Shown here: positions 43,352 to 51,900 of the stretch, piece after piece | Layout of the letters: each line of letters starts with the position of its first letter | Numbering within the stretch: the first letter of the stretch is position 1 | NCBI RefSeq assembly: GCF_022014595.1 | Contig: NZ_CP091740.1 | Span: 2,964,200 to 3,028,199, forward strand | DNA length: 64,000 nucleotides | Source: Solitalea lacus | Lineage (GTDB): Bacteria > Bacteroidota > Bacteroidia > Sphingobacteriales > Sphingobacteriaceae | Direction of reading: 5' to 3' | Made by a program: the position numbers and the translations under genes | The notes under the pieces: model-generated | The model's database searches: none | The model's input: the letters and a program-made list of their open reading frames with translations, nothing else | Told to the model about the DNA's origin: nothing

Positions 43352-44431
43352 TTATTTAACCACTGCACACTCATATTCTTGTTTGTTTATTAATACATAC
43401 CTGATTCTGTTGAGTAATTTCCGGGCTATTCTTACGATGGCCTTATTCGGTTCCATTCGCCGGCAATACTCATGAAAACTTTTAGTCAGTGCCGGATCCA
43501 GGCGTGCGGCTACCCATGCACTTTCAATCAGGGCGCTGCGCAGCACGCTATGCCCCCGTCGGGTGATAGTACCGGCTAGTTCTTTTTCCCCACTTGAATG
43601 CGTCGAGGGGATGAGTCCTATAAAACTGCAGAGTTGATCCGTGTTTTTAAACCGGTTAATCGTCTCCAGCTCGGTTAATAAGGTCATGGCCGTTAATAAT
43701 CCGATGCCAGGGATACTTCGCAGTAAAGCGATGGCTTCCTGGTAAGTACCTGTTTTTGATAGCTCTAGTAAATGCCGGGTGAGTTGCAATACAGAGGCTC
43801 TCAAATGTTTCGCTTCTAAAATCATGGCCTGCAGGGCCGTTTTACTACTCTGCTCAGCCATAGCGATGCTTTCCAGCCAATCAACAAAAGGTTTCGACCA
43901 GTGGGACTGTTTTTTGGTGAAGGGCGCAGGTAGTTCAATGCCATGAAAGTACAGGAACGATTTTACCCGGTTTTTATACCGGGCAAGGTCCTTGGTCAGT
44001 ATGGACCGGGTGCGAACTAAACAACGGTCCTCTAGGGTTTTACTGGAAGGAACATAAATCGGGATTAAGGCGCCACTTCTTAATGAGTGTGCGATTTTAC
44101 GGCTATCCCTGGAATCCTCTTTTTGCACTTTTTCTTTATCGGTGGTGGGAATATCGGCAGGATTGACCACGATGGAGTGAATGCCCAGAGCCTCCAAGCG
44201 GTTATGGATCCAGTAGCCGCAGAAGCCTGCTTCGTAGGCGGAATGATAGGTGCCGCCGGGGAAATTCTGCCGGAGATACTGGTGTAATACTTCGGGTTTA
44301 GGTGGCTGCGAAAAGGTTTTATGGGTGAGCAGTTCAGTCATAACGGTAACCTGCCAGCTTTTTAAGTGCACGTCAAAACCAACATAAATGTTTTGACCGC
44401 TAAAATCTAATTGATTAACTTGTGGTTGCAT
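43352..44431 (-). CDS. IS110-family transposase (IS1111 group)
   Basis: DEDD-type recombinase of 359 residues, apparently intact. The RuvC-like N-domain begins IYVGFDVHLKSWQVTVM (catalytic Asp near 19), with YEAGFCGYWIHNRLEALGIHSIVVNPADIPTT near 62 (Glu) and KVQKEDSRDSRKIAHSLRSGAL near 98 (Asp pair). After a helical middle the C-terminal Tnp_20 domain has LRSIPGIGLLTAMTLLTELETINRF near 237 and CSFIGLIPSTHSSGEKELAGTITRRGHSVLRSALIESAW near 270-308, with the nucleophile serine in the SS/SG segment. It moves DNA under RNA guidance in studied relatives. The start codon lies at the foot of a hairpin. Confidence 0.9.
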   Translation of the reverse strand: MQPQVNQLDFSGQNIYVGFDVHLKSWQVTVMTELLTHKTFSQPPKPEVLHQYLRQNFPGGTYHSAYEAGFCGYWIHNRLEALGIHSIVVNPADIPTTDKEKVQKEDSRDSRKIAHSLRSGALIPIYVPSSKTLEDRCLVRTRSILTKDLARYKNRVKSFLYFHGIELPAPFTKKQSHWSKPFVDWLESIAMAEQSSKTALQAMILEAKHLRASVLQLTRHLLELSKTGTYQEAIALLRSIPGIGLLTAMTLLTELETINRFKNTDQLCSFIGLIPSTHSSGEKELAGTITRRGHSVLRSALIESAWVAARLDPALTKSFHEYCRRMEPNKAIVRIARKLLNRIRYVLINKQEYECAVVK

Positions 44432-44495
44432 AAGTTCCAGTGTTATAAAATTTTAGGGGTTCTTTCTTAAATTTACATAACTTCCTGGAACTTAT
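44430..44495 (-). promoter_or_regulatory. Hairpin overlapping the transposase start codon
   Basis: ATAAGTTCCAG (44430-44440) and CTGGAACTTAT (44485-44495) pair perfectly. The lower arm includes part of the transposase ATG (44429-44431), so a transcript entering from outside would hide the start codon, a known way to protect insertion sequences from read-through expression. Confidence 0.45.
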
Positions 44496-44628
44496 TCCTT
44501 TACAAACATACGGCCTTCAGATTCCGCTTCGCAACGGACACCCTTGCTCTTGGCTAATGGTTGGTAACTACCGACCCCCATAGAGGACTTGCACCTCCTA
44601 GTTTATAGATATGCACGGCACACAACAA

Positions 44629-44657
44629 AAGTCCCGACCAAAAATTGATCGGGACTT
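44629..44657 (-). terminator. Terminator of the small basic-protein gene, split from its T-tract by the intron
   Basis: A 12-bp stem AAGTCCCGACCA/TGATCGGGACTT (one G-T pair) followed on the minus strand by TTGTT and then the intron start GTGTG at 44623. Joining the exons would give an extended tract TTTTGTTTTTATT, so the intron sits inside the U-tract. Confidence 0.8.
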
Positions 44658-44678
44658 AAATATCATTAAAAAACAGAA

Positions 44679-44858
44679 TTACTTCGCTGCTTTCTCTAAT
44701 TCAGCAATGATAGCACGGTTTTTAACAACTTGGCTACTTGCTTTTTCTTTTGAACGGCTTCCTAACTCTAAGTTAGTAGCTAATTTCAAATGCTGAACCT
44801 CTAAACGCGAAACAGTTTTATTTCTTCTGTCTTTTCTTTTTAATCTTGTAACTGCCAT
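44679..44858 (-). CDS. Small conserved basic protein (59 residues)
   Basis: From ATG at 44858, MAVTRLKRKDRRNKTVSRLEVQ and onward to a stop at 44679; the open frame extends 24 codons upstream but that part is not conserved-looking. Very basic N-terminus and helical C-terminus (NRAIIAELEKAAK). It resembles short hypothetical proteins found in Sphingobacteriales near tRNA genes; nucleic-acid binding is plausible from charge, otherwise function unknown. Its terminator is the intron target. Confidence 0.7.
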   Translation of the reverse strand: MAVTRLKRKDRRNKTVSRLEVQHLKLATNLELGSRSKEKASSQVVKNRAIIAELEKAAK

Positions 44859-44954
44859 GATTTCCCTGAAGTTAATATTGTTAATAGTTGTTGTTAATCG
44901 TATTAATTTATGGTTTACATCTATTAACAATTAACCATTTCGATTAACAAGTTG

Positions 44955-45025
44955 AGGTCGAGAGCGGATTCGAACCGCTGTACAAGGTTTTGCAGACCTC
45001 TGCCTAGCCACTCGGCCACCCGACC
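44955..45025 (-). tRNA. tRNA-Cys (GCA)
   Basis: A 71-nt cloverleaf: acceptor GGTCGGG pairs with CTCGACC (one G-T), anticodon loop CTGCAAA gives anticodon GCA, T arm GCGGTTCGAATCCGC is perfect, and the discriminator base is U as usual for tRNA-Cys. CCA is not encoded. Confidence 0.95.
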
Positions 45026-45042
45026 TTTATTCAACGAGGTTG

Positions 45043-45072
45043 CAAATTTAAGAATTAATATTTGTTTGACAA
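45043..45072 (-). promoter_or_regulatory. Promoter of tRNA-Cys
   Basis: Minus strand TTG (45070-45072), 19-nt spacer, TAAATTTG (45043-45050): exact Bacteroidota -33/-7 consensus and spacing, about 17 nt before the mature 5' end. Confidence 0.7.
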
Positions 45073-45149
45073 GTCCTCTTCAAAAATATTTTCTTTCCTT
45101 ATTGATTATCAAACTACTATTTTTTCAAACATTCGCATTTTGCATCTTT

Positions 45150-45911
45150 TTATTGCCTGCGACGCATTTCTGAACAAAAAATAGCTGTTGCAATACCCAC
45201 ATTTAATGACTCTGCTTGACCAAAACTAGGTATGCTTAAAGGTGCAGTTATGTATTTCCTGATACGATCCGATATCCCTTTTGATTCATTGCCCATCAAT
45301 ATTACTCCAGGCTTGGAAAATTCGGCTTTGTATAAATTATCTCCTTCGAGCAAGGCCCCATAAACCGGTACTTTTGCCGCTTGCAATATTTGTTCAATAT
45401 CTATCCGCAGCACTTCAACTCTAAAAATAGAACCCATGGTTGATTGCACCACTTTCGGATTATATGCCTCAACAGAATTAAGAGAGGTTATCAAGGTTTT
45501 AATACCAAACCAATCTGCAATACGAATTATGGTTCCTAAATTTCCCGGATCTTGAACATCATCAAGCATTATTGTCCACTTATCCTTAATTTGAGCAATG
45601 TCGAAGTGATTTTTCCGAAAGTCAAATGGAATTTGAGCCAGGGCTATCACTTCGTTCGGCGTTTGTAATGTGCTAATTTTTTGAAGTTCGGGTTCTGTAA
45701 CTAAATTAACATCTATTTTTTTTGCCTTTGGATTTATATTTGTAAGGTTTTTTAGATAATTTTCAGTCGTAAAAATTGATTGAATAATAAAGGAAGACGC
45801 CAAGAGTTCATTCACCATTTTAACCCCTTCAACAATAAACAAACCGTGCTCTTCACGGTATTTTTTATTGTGAAGAGATTTAACAAAACTTATTTGTGAC
45901 TTTGAAATCAT
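45150..45911 (-). CDS. SpoU/TrmH-family RNA 2'-O-methyltransferase
   Basis: A 253-residue SPOUT methyltransferase of rRNA or tRNA. The N-terminal substrate domain (ISFVKSLHNKKYREEHGLFIVEG, L30e-like) is followed by the knotted catalytic domain with motif 1 DDVQDPGNLGTIIRIADWFG near 137, motif 2 VILMGNESKGIS near 205 and motif 3 LSIPSFGQAESLNVGIATAIFCSEM near 225. RlmB-like or TsnR-like; the modified nucleotide is not predictable. Its start overlaps the divergent tamL start by 16 bp. Confidence 0.9.
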   Translation of the reverse strand: MISKSQISFVKSLHNKKYREEHGLFIVEGVKMVNELLASSFIIQSIFTTENYLKNLTNINPKAKKIDVNLVTEPELQKISTLQTPNEVIALAQIPFDFRKNHFDIAQIKDKWTIMLDDVQDPGNLGTIIRIADWFGIKTLITSLNSVEAYNPKVVQSTMGSIFRVEVLRIDIEQILQAAKVPVYGALLEGDNLYKAEFSKPGVILMGNESKGISDRIRKYITAPLSIPSFGQAESLNVGIATAIFCSEMRRRQ

Positions 45912-48268
45912 TTATACCTGAAAATTTTAACAAAACTATATTTATATTTTTAATCTCCCTAACTCTGGGCAGTTGTAACCCTTCCCGATATTTAAAACAA
46001 AACGAATCACTGATAGACAAGGTTGAAATTAAAGGAGTTGAAAAGGATTTAACTGAAGACGCCAAATCGTTTGTTCCTAATCCCAATGCCAAAATTTTAG
46101 GTCAAAAGTTTGCACTGGGCTTATACAATACCTTCAATACAAAAAAAGGACAATACAAAACCAAAACAAAAAAAATTGGTGAACCACCTGCAATTTTCGA
46201 CAGTGCACAAGCTTTTTCTGCTGTAAAGAAAATGAGCAGATTTTTATTGAACAAAGGTTATTTTAACAATACAGTTAAGCTTAAAATTGACACATTGGGC
46301 AAAAAAAAAATCAGGCTTACCTATGAAGCCAAACAAGGCCCTGTGTATAAAGTCAGAAATTATAAATTTAACATACCCGATACTGCTTTAAATAAACTCT
46401 ATACCAAAGAATACAAAACACCAATTGATTCCGGAAAAAATTACGATTACTATTTATTAGAACGTGAAGCAAGTCGGGCCAACAATACTTTTAAACAAAA
46501 CGGATATAAAGATTTTGAAAAATCTTATGTAAGATTCAGACTTGACACTTTATTTAATGACAGCATAAGAGCAAGTACCAGCAAAAATGTTCATTCAGTC
46601 GATATTATTACCATTATCAACAACCCAAAGGGTGAGGATCATCATCAGGTATATACAATGAACAATACTTTTGTGACCATCACTCCCGGAATTAAACGTA
46701 GAGAAGTTGAAGCCGATACTATTCGATCCCGCGAAGACTTGTACTTTCTTGACAAAGAAGGAAGATATAAACCTCGGCATTTCTCCAATTTAATCTTCTT
46801 TAAAAAGGGAACGCTCTATAACAATGATGATTTTCTTAAAACCTATACCCGTTTGGGCGATCTGAACTTATTTAAATTCATCAATGCTGATTTTAAAAAG
46901 GTGCCGGGTGATAGCACTAAACTTGATACTTACATTGAGCTTATACCAGCAAAGAAGCGAACTGCTACTCTTGAAGGCGAGTTTACTTTAAGTGGAAGTT
47001 ATTTAGGTACTAATGCCGGAGTTACTTACATGAACAAAAACTTTTTTGGTGGCGGTGAAATTTTTGAATTTAAACTAAAAGGTGGATTGGAGTTTCAACC
47101 GGATAATTTCAATGGCGTTCCTCAGCCAAACATCCGGTCCAAAACCGTTGAAACTAGTGCAAGTGTATTATTTCCTCGTTTATTAGCTCCATTTAATGTA
47201 AACATCAGCAAGTATTCGTTACCCAAAACAAGGATAAGCTTAGGGTATTCATATGAAGACAGGCAGCAGTATTTTAAATCAGGTAATACCAACACCAATA
47301 TTAGCTACGAATGGCGGGAAAATTTACAAAAAAGCCATTACTTAACACCTTTAAGCGTGTCGTTGGTAAATGCTAACTTAAATGATTCTTTAGAGAAAGC
47401 TTATATCCGTGCAGGAAATATTGCGGCTGTTGAACGTTACGACTCCTATTTTTCACTTGGTTCACAATACACTTATTTATTTAATGATTTTAGACTGAGA
47501 TTTGGTGGTAATTTTATTTATTTCAAGGGTAATTTTGACATTGCAGGTAACACGCTTTACCTCGGATACAAAATCGCAGGGGCTTCTAAAGACACAACAG
47601 GAAGATATAACACCTTTGGAAGACCTTTTTACCAATATGTAAAACCTGATGCTGAAATCCGGTATTACAAATCAATTAACAAACGACAAATAGTTACGCG
47701 GTTTAATTTGGGTGTAGGTATTGCATATTTAAACTCATCTTCAATGCCCTATCAAAAACTTTATGGTTCAGGGGGAGCCAATAGTTTAAGAGCCTGGCGG
47801 GCCCGACAGGTAGGTCCGGGAGCATTTCCCCGAAACGATATAATCCCACAAAATGCATATGATACCGTACTGGTTAGTCAGGAACAATTAGGAGAAATGA
47901 AACTTGAAGCTAATCTTGAATATCGGTTCAATATTACAACCAATTTCTTTGGATTTAAGTTAAACGGAGCCACATTTATAGATGCCGGAAATGTTTGGAA
48001 CGTTAAAAAAGATTTGGATTTTCTATATCCACAAGGGCAATTTAAATTCAATAGCTTTTATAAAGAGCTGGCAATAGGAACTGGTTTGGGAGTAAGACTT
48101 GATCTGACATTCATGATAATTAGGTTTGATGCCGGTTTAAAACTGCATGACCCCCAATTTCAGAATGACCGTTGGGTAATAAAGAACTGGTTTAATAAAG
48201 ATTTCAAAAATCAATATCCCAGCTTCAGGTTTATAAATTATAACATTGGTATTGGTTATCCTTTCTAA
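45896..48268 (+). CDS. tamL: Translocation and assembly module lipoprotein TamL (BamA/TamA superfamily)
   Basis: Outer-membrane Omp85-family protein anchored by lipid, 790 residues. The N-terminus has a lipoprotein signal (FIFLISLTLGSC, Cys near 27), then POTRA-like regions (about 40-350) and a C-terminal 16-strand barrel with LYGSGGANSLRAWRARQVGPGAF near 622, the Omp85 lid-lock-like VRGF-equivalent, ending FINYNIGIGYPF. Start codon is GTG at 45896 or TTG at 45902. Partner TamB is not next to it. The downstream gene overlaps it by 4 bp on the opposite strand. Confidence 0.85.
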   Translation: MTLKSFIPENFNKTIFIFLISLTLGSCNPSRYLKQNESLIDKVEIKGVEKDLTEDAKSFVPNPNAKILGQKFALGLYNTFNTKKGQYKTKTKKIGEPPAIFDSAQAFSAVKKMSRFLLNKGYFNNTVKLKIDTLGKKKIRLTYEAKQGPVYKVRNYKFNIPDTALNKLYTKEYKTPIDSGKNYDYYLLEREASRANNTFKQNGYKDFEKSYVRFRLDTLFNDSIRASTSKNVHSVDIITIINNPKGEDHHQVYTMNNTFVTITPGIKRREVEADTIRSREDLYFLDKEGRYKPRHFSNLIFFKKGTLYNNDDFLKTYTRLGDLNLFKFINADFKKVPGDSTKLDTYIELIPAKKRTATLEGEFTLSGSYLGTNAGVTYMNKNFFGGGEIFEFKLKGGLEFQPDNFNGVPQPNIRSKTVETSASVLFPRLLAPFNVNISKYSLPKTRISLGYSYEDRQQYFKSGNTNTNISYEWRENLQKSHYLTPLSVSLVNANLNDSLEKAYIRAGNIAAVERYDSYFSLGSQYTYLFNDFRLRFGGNFIYFKGNFDIAGNTLYLGYKIAGASKDTTGRYNTFGRPFYQYVKPDAEIRYYKSINKRQIVTRFNLGVGIAYLNSSSMPYQKLYGSGGANSLRAWRARQVGPGAFPRNDIIPQNAYDTVLVSQEQLGEMKLEANLEYRFNITTNFFGFKLNGATFIDAGNVWNVKKDLDFLYPQGQFKFNSFYKELAIGTGLGVRLDLTFMIIRFDAGLKLHDPQFQNDRWVIKNWFNKDFKNQYPSFRFINYNIGIGYPF

Positions 48269-48798
48269 AAAAGGGTAACCAACCAATTCCAAACAACTTC
48301 AGTGTAATTACCAGGACTAAGCCCACTACTGAATACAAAAACTGCAACTACAATTCCGATTAATAGAACAAAAAGCTTTCTAATAAAATATCCAATTATA
48401 AAGAATGCTAAAGGAATAATTAACAGTAAAGCAATCGGTATATTAAAAGGCCAATAGCTATCCCCGAAATGAAATAGGTAGTATAATCTTATCGAACCAA
48501 TCGACTTTGCTTGGGGATAAATATAGGCGAAGGTTGAACCTGAAAACTTCTGATTTACAGGAGCCTCACCTGCTGTAAACTTAAGTGGTACATCTAATCC
48601 GTTAACCACAAATGAATGAACGCCTATTATTCTTCGGCTTATTGATTCATCGTTCCCAAGGGCAACTACTTTTAAATTTCCATCAACCTCAACTAATTTA
48701 AATTTATCAATGATAGTTTGATTTTCTCCTTGTGCTTTGACAGTTGAAAAAAGATTAATGGATAGAAAAAATATAATTGCGGTAATTATCGGTTTCAT
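48265..48798 (-). CDS. Uncharacterised exported membrane protein
   Basis: A 177-residue protein that I do not recognise. It has a signal peptide (MKPIITAIIFFLSINLFSTVKA), a roughly 95-residue extracytoplasmic segment and then two or three hydrophobic helices (IPIALLLIIPLAFFIIGYFI and KLFVLLIGIVVAVFVFSSGL) near the C-terminus. Its stop codon overlaps the end of tamL by 4 bp in a convergent arrangement. No known partner nearby. Confidence 0.6.
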   Translation of the reverse strand: MKPIITAIIFFLSINLFSTVKAQGENQTIIDKFKLVEVDGNLKVVALGNDESISRRIIGVHSFVVNGLDVPLKFTAGEAPVNQKFSGSTFAYIYPQAKSIGSIRLYYLFHFGDSYWPFNIPIALLLIIPLAFFIIGYFIRKLFVLLIGIVVAVFVFSSGLSPGNYTEVVWNWLVTLF

Positions 48799-48960
48799 TC
48801 TAATGTTTTTTATTGTGCAATAGACAACCCAAATGTAAGAGATTGCCCCATCTTTTCAATAGTTGCTAAAATCAGAAAAACCGCTTTATTATTTTTTTAT
48901 TGTGGATGTAAAAAACAGTTGAACAAATTCACATCCATGATTAACATTTCTTGTTTCCAA

Positions 48961-51900
48961 TTACCTTAATATCGTTACATGACCTATTATCTGTTGAACA
49001 CTATTATGCTCATTTTTCATTGAGATCACATAATAATATGTAGCAATAGGTAATAGATTACCATCCCAATCATTTTGATAGTTCGCAGCTTTAAACATAA
49101 GTTGGCCAAAACGATTGTACACCGTCAGCTCAGCTCCAATTGATTCTATTCCCTTGATAACAAAGTAATCATTTACTCCGTCATTATTAGGGGTAAACAC
49201 ATTAGGGATTGCAAAGCCATTAATTAACTTACTTGCTGATGCCGTATTATTCTTTAAATTTTTATCAACAAGACGGGTTGAAACACTTGCGGTGTTAATA
49301 TAAATTCCTGCCTGATTCACTTTCACTCTTAATGTTAGAGATTGTTCTTCACCTTTTTGCAAACTGTCAATTGCCCAAAACAGCTTGTGAGTTACAGGAT
49401 CGTAACTAATAGCACCTTTTAATGCAACAGCACTTATAAACTCAAGACCTTCCGGTAGACTGTCTCTTACAGCTATCGAATCAACTGTTACGTTAGAAAG
49501 GTTTGCTGCAGTAATCGTATAATTAAATTCTTCATCCACCTTTACTTCTTTATTTTCCACGATTTTATAAACAGCAAGATCTATACTTGGAGCTATTAGT
49601 GTATCGTTATCAATAATGGCAACTACGGCCTTATCAAGCCCAGGGATGATGCTGGAACCAACGGATGGATTAGAAAGGTTAATTATAAAATCTTCATTGG
49701 GTTCATCAATTGCATCATCAACTATATTAACCGTAATATCTTTATAGGATTCGTTATCCGCAAAATCTAAAACAGCTGTATAATTTGCTGCTTTAAAGTC
49801 AGATTCTTGTTTTGCACTCCCATCAGTTATCTGATAAGTTACACTTCCTGGACTATTACCTAACTTATAAACCCGGTATTTTATCGTGCCAGAATTTTCA
49901 TTGATAGAATCATTCTTAATATAAAATTTACTGATATCATCATCAATAATTGTTACAATACCGTTTGCCTTACCTATTGTGGCACCAACAGGGTTGGTCA
50001 ATATGACATTAAAAATTTCATTAGGTTCTGGAATTAGATCATTCACAATTGGAACCTTAATGGTTTTAGAGGTTTCCTCAGGAAGAAACGTAATTTTTAT
50101 TGAAGGTATTGAGGTGTAGTCATTCAATGCAGTTGCTGTCCCATTTGATGTTTCATAGTTAACTTCAGCATTGAGCTCGGTCATGCCCGTTTTGTTAAGA
50201 GTTAAAGTTACTGTTCCAGCATTTTCATTGACCTCAACGTCTCCAATGGAAATAACAGGTTGATTATCGTCGTTAACAATCGTCCCTACACCCGAGCGTT
50301 TTGCTCCCAAATTCGCAAACTGAGCATTCTGAAGTGATACGGTAAATGTTTCATCAGCTTCATACTTTGAATCTCCATTTATGGTGACATTAACCGTTGC
50401 CCCCGATTGGCCGGCGGGAATGATAACCGAATTTGATACGATATTTTCATAATCGGAATCTGTGGCCGTAGCTGTACCGGGTAATATCACATAGTTAACT
50501 TTAATATCGCGAAGCGTGGGGATAGTGGTTGTTTTAGTAATATTAAACGTGATCACTTTTGTACCGGTATTACCTTCAATTACAGATGGTGGATCATCAA
50601 TGGTTAATAATGGAGCCGAGTCATTATCCAAAATAGCTAATTGCGTTGTTGTAAGCCCTGCTTGGGCATTAGAACTAAGTGAGGTCAGATCTGCCTGCAC
50701 CGTCTCATCATAAAATTCGAAAATATTATCTGCCAAGGCCGAAACTGTAACAGCGATAGAACTCTCAGTTAAACCAGCTGGAATAACTAATGTTACCGGA
50801 CTGGAAATAGTTGCATAATCAGTTCCATTTACTGCTGATCCGGAAAGATTTACAGTTACTGTAATATCGGAAGCTGATGTCTGACTTGAATTGGCAAGTC
50901 TTGCCCTGATTTTAGCTGCAGTCGGTTGAGAATGTGTACCGGGCTCACGAATTGAGGTATAATCAATTGTTAAGCTAACCGTGGGCATGCCGTCATCGTC
51001 AATTATAATACCTGTAGCTACATTATCAGGAGCCGCAGCTAGCGTGTAATCGGTTCCTGACAGCAATGATATTACAACGGTTTCCAGTGCAGGTGTTTCT
51101 GCAATATTATCTCCCAATACAGGAATCAAAATAACTCCTGAAACCTTGCCTGCTTCAATTTTCAGTTGCGTAACCGAATTATCATAGTCGGTTACGCCAG
51201 TAGCCGTTCCGGAAAATGAATAATTCAGAATAATATCCTTTGTACTCTGCCGGCTTAGAGTTATTGGAAACTGCAAATAACGGATTTCTCCCAGTGATCC
51301 TTCAATAACTGTAGGAGCATCATTAATTCTCACTACTGGAGGAGAGTTAGTATCAACAATTTCAATGGTTAATTTATTATTGACCGTATTTTGTATACTC
51401 CCCCCACCCTGTACCGATAAAATACCAACATTAATCGTTTCATTAGGCAGACCTTCAAAAAAACCATCATTAATAGCAGCAACAGTTACACTTGCAGATG
51501 AAGCCCCTATTGGGATTACCACGCTTTGGTTATTTGCTGAGTAATCGACACCTAATTGGGCTGTGCCTATCAGGCTAAGATTTACCTTAACTGGTTCATT
51601 AGTAGGATTTGAAAGTGAAACAGTAATAGTAGCCACATTAGGACTACCAACTTCATTAATCTTCAAATTATCTGTCGAAATACTAACTAATGGCGCTGAT
51701 TGGAGATCTCTAATTTGAAGAATAGCTCCCGCTCCTGCAGTAGCATTGGCTGCAGAAGTTATTGTAGCAATAACAGTTTCTGGTAATGTGCCTTCAAAAC
51801 TATTATCCTTAACTGCACTTAGATTTATACTATTGCTTTGAGTTGATCCTTTTGGAATAATAAAAGTTAGGGTTCCGGAAATAATATTATAATCTATTCC

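Larger units (their letters stand above)
42936..44513 (-). mobile_element. IS110-family element of IS1111 type, nested in the group II intron
   Basis: The element separates two parts of intron domain I that would join as TCTGAAGG-AAGCTTGAGG on the minus strand. Its ends carry related inverted repeats: TATGTTGTAAAGCAA at 42936-42950 and TATGTTTGTAAAGGAA read inward from 44510 (44495-44510). CCTTC flanks it on both sides (42931-42935, 44514-44518). The left end upstream of the transposase is short (about 80 bp) and the non-coding right end long (about 415 bp), the arrangement of the IS1111 group. Boundaries are uncertain by about 5 bp. Confidence 0.75.
41127..44623 (-). mobile_element. Group II intron (IIC-like) in a terminator, interrupted by an IS110-type element
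   Basis: On the minus strand the 5' end reads GTGTGCC (44623 downward), matching the group II GUGYG start, followed by domain I stretches such as GGTGCAAGTCC and AAGGGTGTCC. The intron resumes after the inserted IS (near 42935) with GAGGCAAATCCC, carries the maturase gene, and ends with domain V, domain VI and CCTACTCGAT near 41127. Without the IS it would be about 1.9 kb. The domain V triad looks like CGC, and the insertion point is the T-tract of an intrinsic terminator; both are IIC features. Splicing competence is doubtful: the IS lies in domain I and the maturase is frameshifted. Confidence 0.8.
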
